From Pseudomonas cichorii (GTDB lineage Bacteria; Pseudomonadota; Gammaproteobacteria; Pseudomonadales; Pseudomonadaceae), in contig NZ_BLVZ01000002.1 in assembly GCF_015471405.1 (NCBI RefSeq), forward strand, positions 1-64,000: a stretch of 64,000 nt of DNA. Direction: 5' to 3'. Position 1 is the first letter of the stretch; the number at the start of each line of letters is the position of its first letter. The translations under genes were made by a program, and so were the position numbers. Below are positions 13,582 to 21,679 of the stretch, piece after piece. Under the pieces are notes generated by a model. The model did not search any database, was not told where the DNA came from, and saw only the letters and a list, made by a program, of their open reading frames with translations.

Positions 13582-14253
13582 ATGCGCTTGAGAGCGGTTC
13601 TATTCGACATGGACGGCACATTGCTCGACACCGCACCGGACTTCATCGCCATTTCCCAGGCGATGCTGGCCGATCGTGGCCTGCCAGCAGTCCCGGACAA
13701 GCTGATTCGCGATGAAATCTCGGGCGGCGCCAAGGCCATGGTCGCGGCAACCTTTGCCATGTCCCCGCAGGATCCGGCCTTCGAGGCCCTGCGCCTTGAG
13801 TTTCTGGAGCGCTACCAACGTGATTGCGCGGTCCACAGCCGACTCTTCGACGGCATGGCAGAGCTGCTGGCCGACATTGAAAAGGCCGGCCTGATCTGGG
13901 GCGTTGTGACCAACAAGCCCGTGCGTTTCGCCCAACCGATCATGGAGCAGCTCGACCTGGCCCAACGCTCGGCGCTGCTGATCTGCCCCGACCATGTGAC
14001 CTACAGCAAACCTCACCCGGAGCCACTGATCCTGGCTTGCAGCCAGCTTGATCTGGACCCGGCCAGCGTGCTGTTCGTGGGCGATGATCTGCGCGACATC
14101 GAGTCCGGTCGCGATGCCGGCACCCGGACTGCCGCCGTGCGTTACGGCTATATCCACCCCAACGACAACCCCGATCACTGGGGCGCCGATGTGGTTGTGG
14201 ATCATCCGCTGGACCTGCGCAAGGTTCTGGATAACGCGCTGTGCAGTTGCTGA
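13582..14253 (+). CDS. mupP: N-acetylmuramic acid 6-phosphate phosphatase, HAD family
   Basis: A HAD-superfamily phosphatase of 223 residues with the nucleophile motif [10 protein letters not shown] near the N-terminus, the motif II region VVTNKP, the Lys-containing YSKPHPEP and the acidic motif [14 protein letters not shown]. Older annotation calls such genes phosphoglycolate phosphatase. In Pseudomonas the gene directly after ubiG is MupP, which removes the 6-phosphate of MurNAc-6P in the peptidoglycan recycling bypass that affects fosfomycin resistance. I assign it by position and family. Confidence 0.88.
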   Translation: MRLRAVLFDMDGTLLDTAPDFIAISQAMLADRGLPAVPDKLIRDEISGGAKAMVAATFAMSPQDPAFEALRLEFLERYQRDCAVHSRLFDGMAELLADIEKAGLIWGVVTNKPVRFAQPIMEQLDLAQRSALLICPDHVTYSKPHPEPLILACSQLDLDPASVLFVGDDLRDIESGRDAGTRTAAVRYGYIHPNDNPDHWGADVVVDHPLDLRKVLDNALCSC

Positions 14254-14292
14254 CAGCGGCTTGAGCCTTATTTACAGCTACAGAGGTTTCTC

Positions 14293-15033
14293 ATGTTCGA
14301 TTACTCCGCTCGCCCTGAACTGCTCAAGGACCGGGTAATTCTGGTCACCGGCGCAGGTCGCGGCATCGGCGCAGCGGCAGCAAAGACCTATGCAGCCCAT
14401 GGCGCTACGGTTTTACTGCTGGGCAAGACCGAAGCCAACCTGACTCAGGTGTATGACGAGATAGAAGCAGCAGGCCATCCTCAGCCTGTGGTCATTCCGT
14501 TCAATCTGGAAACCGCCCTGCCCCATCAATACGATGAACTGGCGGCGATGATCGAAACCGAATTCGGCCATCTCGACGGCCTGCTGCACAATGCCTCGAT
14601 CATCGGCCCGCGCACGCCCGTGGAGCAGTTGTCAGGCGAAAACTTCATGCGCGTCATGCATATCAACGTCAATGCGATGTTCATGCTCACCAGCACCTTG
14701 CTGCCACTGCTCAAACTGTCCGCCGATGCTTCAGTGGTATTCACCTCCAGCAGCGTCGGTCGCAAGGGACGCGCCTATTGGGGTGCCTATGGTGTGTCGA
14801 AGTTCGCCACCGAAGGGCTGATGCAGACGCTGGCCGACGAACTGGATACCGTCGCGCCGGTCCGCGCCAACAGCATCAACCCCGGAGCAACCCGCACCAG
14901 CATGCGTGCGCAGGCCTATCCTGGGGAAAACCCCATGGACAACCCGACACCCGAGGAAATCATGCCGGTCTATCTGTACCTGATGGGTCCAGACAGCACG
15001 GGCATCAACGGCCAGGCATTCAACGCGCAATAA
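14293..15033 (+). CDS. yciK: YciK-family short-chain oxidoreductase
   Basis: A classical short-chain dehydrogenase of 246 residues with the cofactor motif VTGAGRGIGAAAAKTYA, the structural LHNASI block (NNAG equivalent) and the catalytic Tyr-x-x-x-Lys in YGVSKFATEG, with Ser residues in FTSSSVG before it. It resembles E. coli YciK, whose substrate is not established. AGAGG lies before the ATG. It ends the ubiG-mupP cluster and is followed by a terminator. Confidence 0.9.
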   Translation: MFDYSARPELLKDRVILVTGAGRGIGAAAAKTYAAHGATVLLLGKTEANLTQVYDEIEAAGHPQPVVIPFNLETALPHQYDELAAMIETEFGHLDGLLHNASIIGPRTPVEQLSGENFMRVMHINVNAMFMLTSTLLPLLKLSADASVVFTSSSVGRKGRAYWGAYGVSKFATEGLMQTLADELDTVAPVRANSINPGATRTSMRAQAYPGENPMDNPTPEEIMPVYLYLMGPDSTGINGQAFNAQ

Positions 15034-15048
15034 AGCCCGGCGCCAAAG

Positions 15049-15087
15049 AAGCCTGCCTTGGCGGAAATCCGTCACGGCAGGCTTTTT
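15049..15087 (+). terminator. Terminator after yciK
   Basis: AAGCCTGCC pairs with GGCAGGCTT around an 18-base loop and is followed by TTTT. It starts 16 bases after the yciK stop. Confidence 0.85.
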
Positions 15088-15159
15088 CATGAAGGCGCCA
15101 AGTCAAAAAATCGTCAATTCTTTTTCAGAACCTCTTCAAGCTCTTAAATAAACAATAAA

Positions 15160-15172
15160 ATTCAACACGTTA
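15160..15172. promoter_or_regulatory. Candidate IHF site
   Basis: ATTCAACACGTTA matches the IHF consensus WATCAANNNNTTR at all but one fixed position and lies in an AT-rich stretch 17 bases upstream of the sigma-54 promoter candidate. IHF commonly bends DNA at such promoters. This is a pattern match only. Confidence 0.4.
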
Positions 15173-15188
15173 TAAACATACCAACAAC

Positions 15189-15205
15189 ATGGCACGACTT
15201 TCGCT
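15189..15205 (+). promoter_or_regulatory. Candidate sigma-54 (RpoN) promoter of the diguanylate cyclase
   Basis: ATGGCACGACTTTCGCT carries the -24 TGGCACG box and a -12 box TCGC (consensus TTGC, one mismatch), with exactly ten bases between the invariant GG and GC. It lies 43 bases upstream of the ATG at 15248, with no other gene between. Confidence 0.6.
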
Positions 15206-15247
15206 CTAGCCCTCACAAGCCAGCAACGATGTGATAGGAGTGAAGCC

Positions 15248-16174
15248 ATGAGTTCTCCGACCGGCCCCCAGGCAATTGATTTCGATACTGCAAAATTGCA
15301 AAGGCAGGGCTTTCGCAATCGACCAGCGGCTTCTCTTCCTCCTGTAGACCTGCCCAGACTCACCCAGCAACTGAGCCTGCAATTACAAAGCAGCCTGGAA
15401 GCGGAAAAAATTTTCGGCATGTTCTTTCGTGGGGTTCAGCGTCTTGTGCCGCTATCCGCACTGATCTATGAACACCCCCGCAGCGACCTGCATATGCAAC
15501 TGGGCGAAGACGCAGAGCACAAGGCTCATTACACGCTGCGTCACAAGAACGAATGCCTGGGCTATCTGGTGTTCCAGCGCTCCAACGCCTTCAGCGAACA
15601 GGAACTGAGCGAACTTGAATCACTCATGACCTGCCTGCTCTACCCCATGAAAAATGCCCTGCTTTATCGTATCGCCATGCAAAGCGCGCTACGCGACCCA
15701 TTGACCAACACCGGCAACCGGATCGCGATGGACCAGAACCTGCTGCGGGAAACCGAAGTGTCGCATCGCAACAAGCAGCCGCTTTCACTGCTGATGCTGG
15801 ATATCGACCACTTCAAGAACGTCAACGATAACTACGGCCACAAGACCGGCGACGAAGTGCTTCGCATCATCGCCCATACGCTCAAGGCTCAGTTGCGCAA
15901 CATAGACCGGGTGTTCAGGTATGGCGGAGAGGAATTTGTGATCGTGCTTGCCAACACCGATCGCGATTGTGCGGCAATGGTCGGTGAGCGTCTGCGCCAG
16001 GCCGTGCTGGAACTGGAGTTCCACGAGTGCAATACCGCACTCAACATCACCATAAGCCTGGGCTGCTCGACCTTGCTGCCCGCAGAGTCCGCCGACAGCC
16101 TGCTGCGCCGCGCCGACAACGCCCTGTATGTCGCCAAGCGCGAAGGCCGTAATCGCCTGACAATGGCAGGCTGA
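15248..16174 (+). CDS. GGDEF-domain diguanylate cyclase
   Basis: Predicted to make cyclic di-GMP from two GTP. The 308-residue protein has an N-terminal sensory region (about 35-135) without membrane segments or a domain I can name, then a GGDEF domain. The active site is GGEEF at residues 226-230, fully compatible with activity. RNID at 217-220 forms the product-inhibition I-site, five residues upstream as expected. It appears to be the equivalent of P. aeruginosa PA3177. It stands alone behind a candidate sigma-54 promoter, suggesting control by RpoN and an enhancer-binding protein. Confidence 0.92.
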   Translation: MSSPTGPQAIDFDTAKLQRQGFRNRPAASLPPVDLPRLTQQLSLQLQSSLEAEKIFGMFFRGVQRLVPLSALIYEHPRSDLHMQLGEDAEHKAHYTLRHKNECLGYLVFQRSNAFSEQELSELESLMTCLLYPMKNALLYRIAMQSALRDPLTNTGNRIAMDQNLLRETEVSHRNKQPLSLLMLDIDHFKNVNDNYGHKTGDEVLRIIAHTLKAQLRNIDRVFRYGGEEFVIVLANTDRDCAAMVGERLRQAVLELEFHECNTALNITISLGCSTLLPAESADSLLRRADNALYVAKREGRNRLTMAG

Positions 16175-16190
16175 TTGCCGATGCATGAGC

Positions 16191-16212
16191 GCCCCCTCGA
16201 AACGAAGGGGGC
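16191..16212. terminator. Hairpin between convergent diguanylate cyclase and chemoreceptor genes
   Basis: GCCCCCT and AGGGGGC form a 7-pair stem with an 8-base loop in the 58-base convergent gap. There is no clear T run on either side, so termination is possible but not certain. Confidence 0.45.
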
Positions 16213-16232
16213 ACAAGGGCAAGTGCAACAGG

Positions 16233-17852
16233 TTATGCACTCAAACGTGAGATTACGTCATCAAGGCCTGCTGAAAGACCGCGCAAGTCATGACTGGCAC
16301 TTTGAGTACGTTTGACGTTGTCCTGATTGGTTACGGCGATAGCGGTAATTTCAGTCAGGTTACGCGAGATATCTTCTGCCACTGACGTCTGCTCCTCGGC
16401 AGCAGTGGCGATCTGGCGGTTCATGTCACGGATGTTTTCCACTGCCACAGTGATGCGCTGCAAGGTTGCACCGGCATGAGTGACCTGCTCGACACTCTCC
16501 TCACTACGGGCCTGACCGCCCTGAATGGCCAGCACCGCATCGGTAGCGCCGGTCTGCACCGAACTGATGATCTGATTGATCTCGGCCGTGGACACAGCGG
16601 TACGTTGCGCCAGGGTACGCACTTCGTCGGCCACCACCGCAAAACCACGTCCGGCATCTCCGGCACGCGCGGCTTCGATGGCCGCATTGAGCGCCAGCAG
16701 GTTGGTCTGCTCGGCGATGCCACGAATCACTTCCAGCACCTTGCCGATTCGACCGCTGTCTGTTTCCAGGCGCTGAATGACATTGGCGGTGGAGGAAATT
16801 TCATTGCGCATGCGGGTTATGGTGGCAATGGTCGACTGCATGACCTTCTCGCCATCCTGCGCGCTGTGATCGGCGTCATCCGCCGCACGCGCCGCGTCCG
16901 CAGCATGCCTGGCGACTTCCTGAGCCGTTGCCGACATTTCAGTCATGGCTGTGGCAACCTGATCGGTACGCTCAAATTGCTCATGAGTGCCTTGAGCCAT
17001 CAGCGCAGCAATGGCATTCAATTCCCCGCCAGCAGCGTCCAGTTCAGTGGTGCTGCGCTTCAGGCGATTGAAGGTGTCGGCCAGAAAATCGCGCAAGGTA
17101 TTGGCGGCCACAGCCAAACGACCCAGTTCGTCCTGGCGCACTACCTCGACACGCGCACCAAACTTGCCTTCGCTCAACTGAGCCACATACTCGATCAGCA
17201 TGCGAATCGGCGCGACCAGGTTGCGATTGACCATCCACAGCGCCAGTAATCCGACCAGCAGAGCAGAGGCCAGCATTACCGTAGCACCAACCAATATGGT
17301 CTGGTCAGCCTCTTTGCTGATCGCAACCGACTGGGCATCACTGGATTTGTGCAGTTGATCTACCAGACTGGCCATCTGCTCGCTGGTCGGGCGATCCACG
17401 CCCTTGACCGCGGCATCGCCGACCGAAGCATCACCACCAGCAGCCACGAATGCATCACGACCCGTGCGGTAGGAAGCGCCCAGGGTTCGATGCTCCTGCT
17501 GCAGCCTCTGAACCTGATTTTTCAGCGCAGCGTCCGTACCTTTCATATCAACGAGCTGGCCCAGCGTGCCCTGCACCTTGCGCTCCTGCTCTTCAAACTG
17601 AGCCCAGAACTTGTCTCGCTCCGCAGGAGTCTTGCCACGCAGCAGTACGTTTTTCCACTCCTGAACCTGGACCTTGAACTGAAGGTTGGCTTCGTCGACC
17701 AGTTGTGAAGCACGGATCGGGCCTTCAAGCAGGCTGCGATAGGACTGCACGTTATCGGAAAGGAAATTGAAACAAGCCAGCGCGATGACCAGCACCAGCG
17801 CAAGGCTGCCGCCGAGCAAGCCAAGAATTTGGAGCCTCAGGGATTTGGACAT
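16233..17852 (-). CDS. Methyl-accepting chemotaxis protein
   Basis: A transmembrane chemoreceptor of 539 residues. Transmembrane segments lie near residues 8-32 and 187-210 around a helical periplasmic domain (about 155 residues, four-helix-bundle type by its predicted helices). A HAMP domain follows ([25 protein letters not shown]) and then the cytoplasmic signalling domain with the conserved tip [20 protein letters not shown] and [16 protein letters not shown]. The start [13 protein letters not shown] has AGAGA upstream; the frame extends 77 codons further without family similarity. The ligand cannot be inferred. It stands alone, without other che genes. Confidence 0.94.
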   Translation of the reverse strand: MSKSLRLQILGLLGGSLALVLVIALACFNFLSDNVQSYRSLLEGPIRASQLVDEANLQFKVQVQEWKNVLLRGKTPAERDKFWAQFEEQERKVQGTLGQLVDMKGTDAALKNQVQRLQQEHRTLGASYRTGRDAFVAAGGDASVGDAAVKGVDRPTSEQMASLVDQLHKSSDAQSVAISKEADQTILVGATVMLASALLVGLLALWMVNRNLVAPIRMLIEYVAQLSEGKFGARVEVVRQDELGRLAVAANTLRDFLADTFNRLKRSTTELDAAGGELNAIAALMAQGTHEQFERTDQVATAMTEMSATAQEVARHAADAARAADDADHSAQDGEKVMQSTIATITRMRNEISSTANVIQRLETDSGRIGKVLEVIRGIAEQTNLLALNAAIEAARAGDAGRGFAVVADEVRTLAQRTAVSTAEINQIISSVQTGATDAVLAIQGGQARSEESVEQVTHAGATLQRITVAVENIRDMNRQIATAAEEQTSVAEDISRNLTEITAIAVTNQDNVKRTQSASHDLRGLSAGLDDVISRLSA

Positions 17853-18256
17853 GATGATGATCTCTGGAGAACACGGATCTGCGAAGGTGTGCAGATAGAT
17901 GGCAGGCCACATCCCTGTACAACCGTTTTCAATCCGGTGTGTATGCCCTATGAGATCCCCATCGGCGTAAGCCGGTCTTTCTTTAAAAAGAGCGACGACT
18001 GGAAGGGAGCGGTGAAAAACGTCAAAAACCAACCGCCGAAAAGCCGCCGATGTGAACTGTCGCGGCCAAGGCCCCTCCCGCAAGTGACTGCCAATCAGTC
18101 AAAAATCATAAATCACTTTGTGGGAGGCAGCTTGCTGGCGACTTCATGTACAGACGCAGAATATCTGCCGGTTTTCAAGGTCTTTTCGCCAGCAAGCTGC
18201 CTCCCACAAGTTTTGTTTGGGCCTTAACTGATCGGCATTACTCCTGCCGAGAGGTA
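17853..18256. other. Gap between chemoreceptor and undA, with a REP pair
   Basis: About 400 bases without a convincing gene. The first part must hold the chemoreceptor promoter. The second part holds the REP palindrome pair listed separately, plus a degenerate REP-like fragment around 18066-18084 (GGCCCCTCCCGCAAG). I see no conserved small frame with a ribosome site. Confidence 0.6.
18118..18209. repeat. REP pair (REPIN), GTGGGAGGCAGCTTGC type
   Basis: Two arms of 24 bases (18118-18141 and 18186-18209) are perfect inverted copies containing GTGGGAGGCAGCTTGCTGGC, with a 44-base spacer. This is the usual form of a Pseudomonas REP doublet mobilised by REP-associated tyrosine transposases. It differs in sequence from the other four REP doublets in the window, so two REP families are present. 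Confidence 0.85.
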
Positions 18257-19042
18257 TCAGGCCTCAACCGCCGTGGCACGTTCCCGCGCTGGCTTGGCCT
18301 TTTCTAGCTGCAGGCAGCTCTCAAGAAACAGGTACATGTAGTCATAGCTCTTGATGGTCGCCTGGCGCAATTCCGTCTGGAGTTGCACACTGGGGTTGTT
18401 GCCCGCCAGGGTGCAGATGATCTCCAGCGCCTCCCATGGGTGCGCATCATCATACTGAGCGTGCATTTTGAGCCATTTCATGGCGCGTTTTCGGGTTTCT
18501 GCCGGGAAACCCTCGGCATATACGTCCGTGGAGCAGACGATGGCCGCCCACTCCCCTGTAGCGCCTTCGATTGCATAGTTCGTCGCGGCCATGGCTACGG
18601 CCAGAGAGTCCGAGGAGCTGGTCTGCCAGCACCAGTGGCTCAAGGCATGCAGCTCGGGTGCCACGCGCTGGGCGTGCAGGTCGTCGAGGCTCACGCCATG
18701 GGCATCAGACCAGTTCACCCAGTAGTCGGCATGATTGAGTTCGACGCGGATATTGCGCATCAGCCAGCGACGCGCCATGTCTTCGCCAGGATGACGGCCG
18801 AAACGGGTTTTGGTCAGATTCTTGGCCATATAGACGGCGAACTGCTCGACCACCGGCCATCCGCCAATCAGGTAATGGCGCATGACCTGAGGGCTCAGAC
18901 GCCCGTCGCGCATTCTCTGATAAAGCTCGTGCTCGACCACTCGGGTCTTGGCAGCACTGCAATCCTTGATTAACTGTTGCGCCCATGCCGGATAACTGCT
19001 GGCTTCCATGAGCGGACCGGTTCTATTGAAAGTGTCGATCAC
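18257..19042 (-). CDS. undA: UndA-type non-heme iron oxidase (1-undecene synthesis), TenA/heme-oxygenase-like fold
   Basis: A 261-residue protein of the TenA-like / heme-oxygenase-like fold, often annotated as TenA-family regulator. It carries ExxH at 101-104 (ELNH), Glu159 in AIEGATGEW, and His194, Asp198 and His201 in KMHAQYDDAHPW. These are the positions of the iron ligands I recall for UndA of P. protegens, also 261 residues, which converts lauric acid to volatile 1-undecene with loss of CO2. The thiamine-degrading Cys of true TenA is not obvious. The ATG overlaps the stop of the upstream GGDEF/EAL gene by four bases (ATGA), which fixes the start and implies co-translation. Confidence 0.85.
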   Translation of the reverse strand: MIDTFNRTGPLMEASSYPAWAQQLIKDCSAAKTRVVEHELYQRMRDGRLSPQVMRHYLIGGWPVVEQFAVYMAKNLTKTRFGRHPGEDMARRWLMRNIRVELNHADYWVNWSDAHGVSLDDLHAQRVAPELHALSHWCWQTSSSDSLAVAMAATNYAIEGATGEWAAIVCSTDVYAEGFPAETRKRAMKWLKMHAQYDDAHPWEALEIICTLAGNNPSVQLQTELRQATIKSYDYMYLFLESCLQLEKAKPARERATAVEA

Positions 19043-21537
19043 TGTGCGGCTCCCTTTTTTGTTGGTTGTACCGAGTTGGCTTGATGCCCCTGCGCATCGG
19101 CCACTGAAGAGGCCGGGCGTGCAGGCTGGGTGTACAGACTTTCACACGTCAACAGCTCTGGACGAGCTATCAGATACCCCTGTGCAAAATCCACACCTAT
19201 TTCCTGCAGAGCTGCCTCAATCTGCGGGGTTTCAACAAACTCGGCAATTGTTTTTTTGCCCATTACATGACCGATATGATTGATGACATCGACCATGGCA
19301 CGGTTGATCGGATTGTCGAGCATATCCTTTACAAAACTACCATCGATCTTCAGAAAATCGACGGGCAGATGTTTCAGATAGGCAAAGGAGGACATGCCGG
19401 CGCAAAAGTCATCGAGAGAGAACAGGCAACCCAACGATTTAAGTTCATTCATGAAGCGGATGGCACTTCCCAGATCAGCAATTGCGCTGGTTTCGGTCAC
19501 CTCGAAACAGATCATGCTCGGCGAAACACCGTAAGTCCTGAACTGAAGCTTGAGGTAATCCAGAAATGCTTCATCGCCAATACTGGAGCCGGACAGATTA
19601 ATGGCACAGAGCGCCTGTGGCATCTGATGCCTTGGGTCGTTCATGCATTGCGCAATGACCCTGAATACATTCTGCACAACCCAGCGATCAAGCGTGGTCA
19701 TCAGCCCGTACCGCTCGGCAGCCGGGATGAAGCTGTCCGGCGAAACCATTCGCCCCGACTCGTCCCGCAGCCGCAACAGGATCTCGATATGCCGAAGCCC
19801 GTCGTCAGGCTGGCGGAGCGAGGCAATTTCCTGGGTGTACAGGCAAAAACGGTTTTCATCCAGGGCCATGTGCAGACGCTGGATCCAGGCCATTTCGCCG
19901 GAGCGCATTGAAAGTTCGGAATCATCGGGGTGATAGACCTGAACCCGGTTGCGGCCCTTTTCCTTGGCCATGTAGCACGCCATGTCCGCCGCTCGAAGCG
20001 AGGCTTCCAGGGTGGTCGGAGCATCACCTATATGCACCAGGCCAATACTGACAGTCGTCACGAATGGCCGCCCTTTCCAGACGAAGTGCATGTTCTGCAC
20101 CATCAGGCGCAGGTTCTCGGAGATTTCCAGTGCCGTGTGTGGCGCACAATTGCGCAGCAGGATGCCAAACTCATCGCCCCCCAAACGAGCAAGGGTGTCA
20201 CCGTCACGGATGCCCTGAGGCAGCATGCGACAAAGGTGCCTGAGCAATTCATCCCCTGCGGCATGACCATTGGTGTCATTGACCAGTTTGAACTGATCCA
20301 GATCCAGAAACATCAGGCAGTGGCTTTGCCCCTCGGACTCAGAATGGCTGAGCATCTGTTCCAGGCGATACTCGAACTCACTGCGGTTGACCAGCCCGGT
20401 CAGCGCATCATGCGCAGCCTGCCATGAAAGATTGGCAATGTGCTGGCTCTCCTGGGTCATGTCATGCAATACCAGCACCGCGCCACTGATCTCACCGTCG
20501 CTGTAGATCGGCGAACCGACCAGTGCGACCAGCACCGTACTGCCATCCAGACGCTGGATCAGCTTGCAGTTCACCCCGCCGCCCTTGAGCCTGCCGCTGA
20601 GGATGTGCTCCATCAGCGTCGAACTGTCCTTGTGATCATTTTCATCGAGCAGATTGAACAGCGCAGCCAGCGGCAACCCGATGGCCTGACTGTTTCTCCA
20701 GTGCGTCAGGCCTTCGGCGGCAGGGTTCATGTAAACGATGAAGCCTTTGACGTCAGTGGTAATGACCCCGTCGCCAATCGATTGCAGAGTGATCTGCGCC
20801 CGGTCCTTTTCCAGTTGCAGCGCATGGGCAAAGACATGGCGCTGTGCAAGCAGCTTGTGTACACGCAGCAGCGCCAGAAGGATCAGCACCAGCGCGGTGA
20901 CCAGATTGATGATGACCAGTAACCAGAGAATGAATCTCGAACCTTCCCCCAGAGCATCGCTGAAAGCCTTGGCAACGGGAGTGACCGCCTCATTGATCGC
21001 ATTGATCCGGGCGTGCCATTGCAGGGCGTCCTCGGGGCTTGCCGAGCCTTCGGCGACTCTGCCACGGATAGTGCGGGCCAGGTCATCGAGTCGGGCAAGA
21101 TAATCATCGCCCATGGTCCACCAGCGAATGGCCTTTTCCATATAGCTGAAATCGTGGAAGTTCAGGTACAGCCAGATGATGCCGCCCACATCATCCGGGT
21201 GATTACCGCCCTGAAGAATGGCTTTTCTCGCATCCGCCAATGAGGGTTCAGGCTGATTCAGCGCGTCGCGCAGGGCATGACCGCCTTGCGGGATGGCAAT
21301 AGCCTGCTGGTACTTCAGATAGTCGCGTTCATCATGACTGTCGACATAAAGCCCCAGGTAATGAATGGCATCCTTCTGACCTTTGGACCAGAGACTTTCG
21401 CCCACGACATAGCTACGCACGGCAGACAAGGTGTACAGGCTCACGCATCCAAGCAGCGCCTGAAAAAGCGCGACCGCAACGAAAGGCCATACAATGCCCA
21501 GTAGACGGGGCTTCGAGAGAGACCGCGGCTGCTTCAT
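19039..21537 (-). CDS. Membrane GGDEF/EAL c-di-GMP protein with PAS domain
   Basis: An 832-residue sensor with transmembrane segments near residues 15-40 and 205-228 around a helical periplasmic part, then a PAS domain (about 245-365), a GGDEF domain (GGDEF near 453-457 in LARLGGDEFGILL) and an EAL domain. The EAL signature is EILLRL. The other catalytic residues look present: Asn in INLSG, Glu in FEVTET, the DD pair in LDDFCAG, Lys in FLKIDG and Glu in IAEFVE. Both cyclase and phosphodiesterase activities are therefore possible. Its stop overlaps the undA start. The ligand and net activity are unknown. Confidence 0.93.
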   Translation of the reverse strand: MKQPRSLSKPRLLGIVWPFVAVALFQALLGCVSLYTLSAVRSYVVGESLWSKGQKDAIHYLGLYVDSHDERDYLKYQQAIAIPQGGHALRDALNQPEPSLADARKAILQGGNHPDDVGGIIWLYLNFHDFSYMEKAIRWWTMGDDYLARLDDLARTIRGRVAEGSASPEDALQWHARINAINEAVTPVAKAFSDALGEGSRFILWLLVIINLVTALVLILLALLRVHKLLAQRHVFAHALQLEKDRAQITLQSIGDGVITTDVKGFIVYMNPAAEGLTHWRNSQAIGLPLAALFNLLDENDHKDSSTLMEHILSGRLKGGGVNCKLIQRLDGSTVLVALVGSPIYSDGEISGAVLVLHDMTQESQHIANLSWQAAHDALTGLVNRSEFEYRLEQMLSHSESEGQSHCLMFLDLDQFKLVNDTNGHAAGDELLRHLCRMLPQGIRDGDTLARLGGDEFGILLRNCAPHTALEISENLRLMVQNMHFVWKGRPFVTTVSIGLVHIGDAPTTLEASLRAADMACYMAKEKGRNRVQVYHPDDSELSMRSGEMAWIQRLHMALDENRFCLYTQEIASLRQPDDGLRHIEILLRLRDESGRMVSPDSFIPAAERYGLMTTLDRWVVQNVFRVIAQCMNDPRHQMPQALCAINLSGSSIGDEAFLDYLKLQFRTYGVSPSMICFEVTETSAIADLGSAIRFMNELKSLGCLFSLDDFCAGMSSFAYLKHLPVDFLKIDGSFVKDMLDNPINRAMVDVINHIGHVMGKKTIAEFVETPQIEAALQEIGVDFAQGYLIARPELLTCESLYTQPARPASSVADAQGHQANSVQPTKKGAAQ

Positions 21538-21679
21538 GGGTTCACTTCACCACATGACTGATTGAATGTCCTGCCCTGAGACTAGGCCAAATCCATCAAT
21601 CGGGACGAGTGATTTTCCCGGATTTTATACAAGGTGCAACATTGCGCACAAAGCAGGCGTGTCATTCGCGCTGGAGCGA

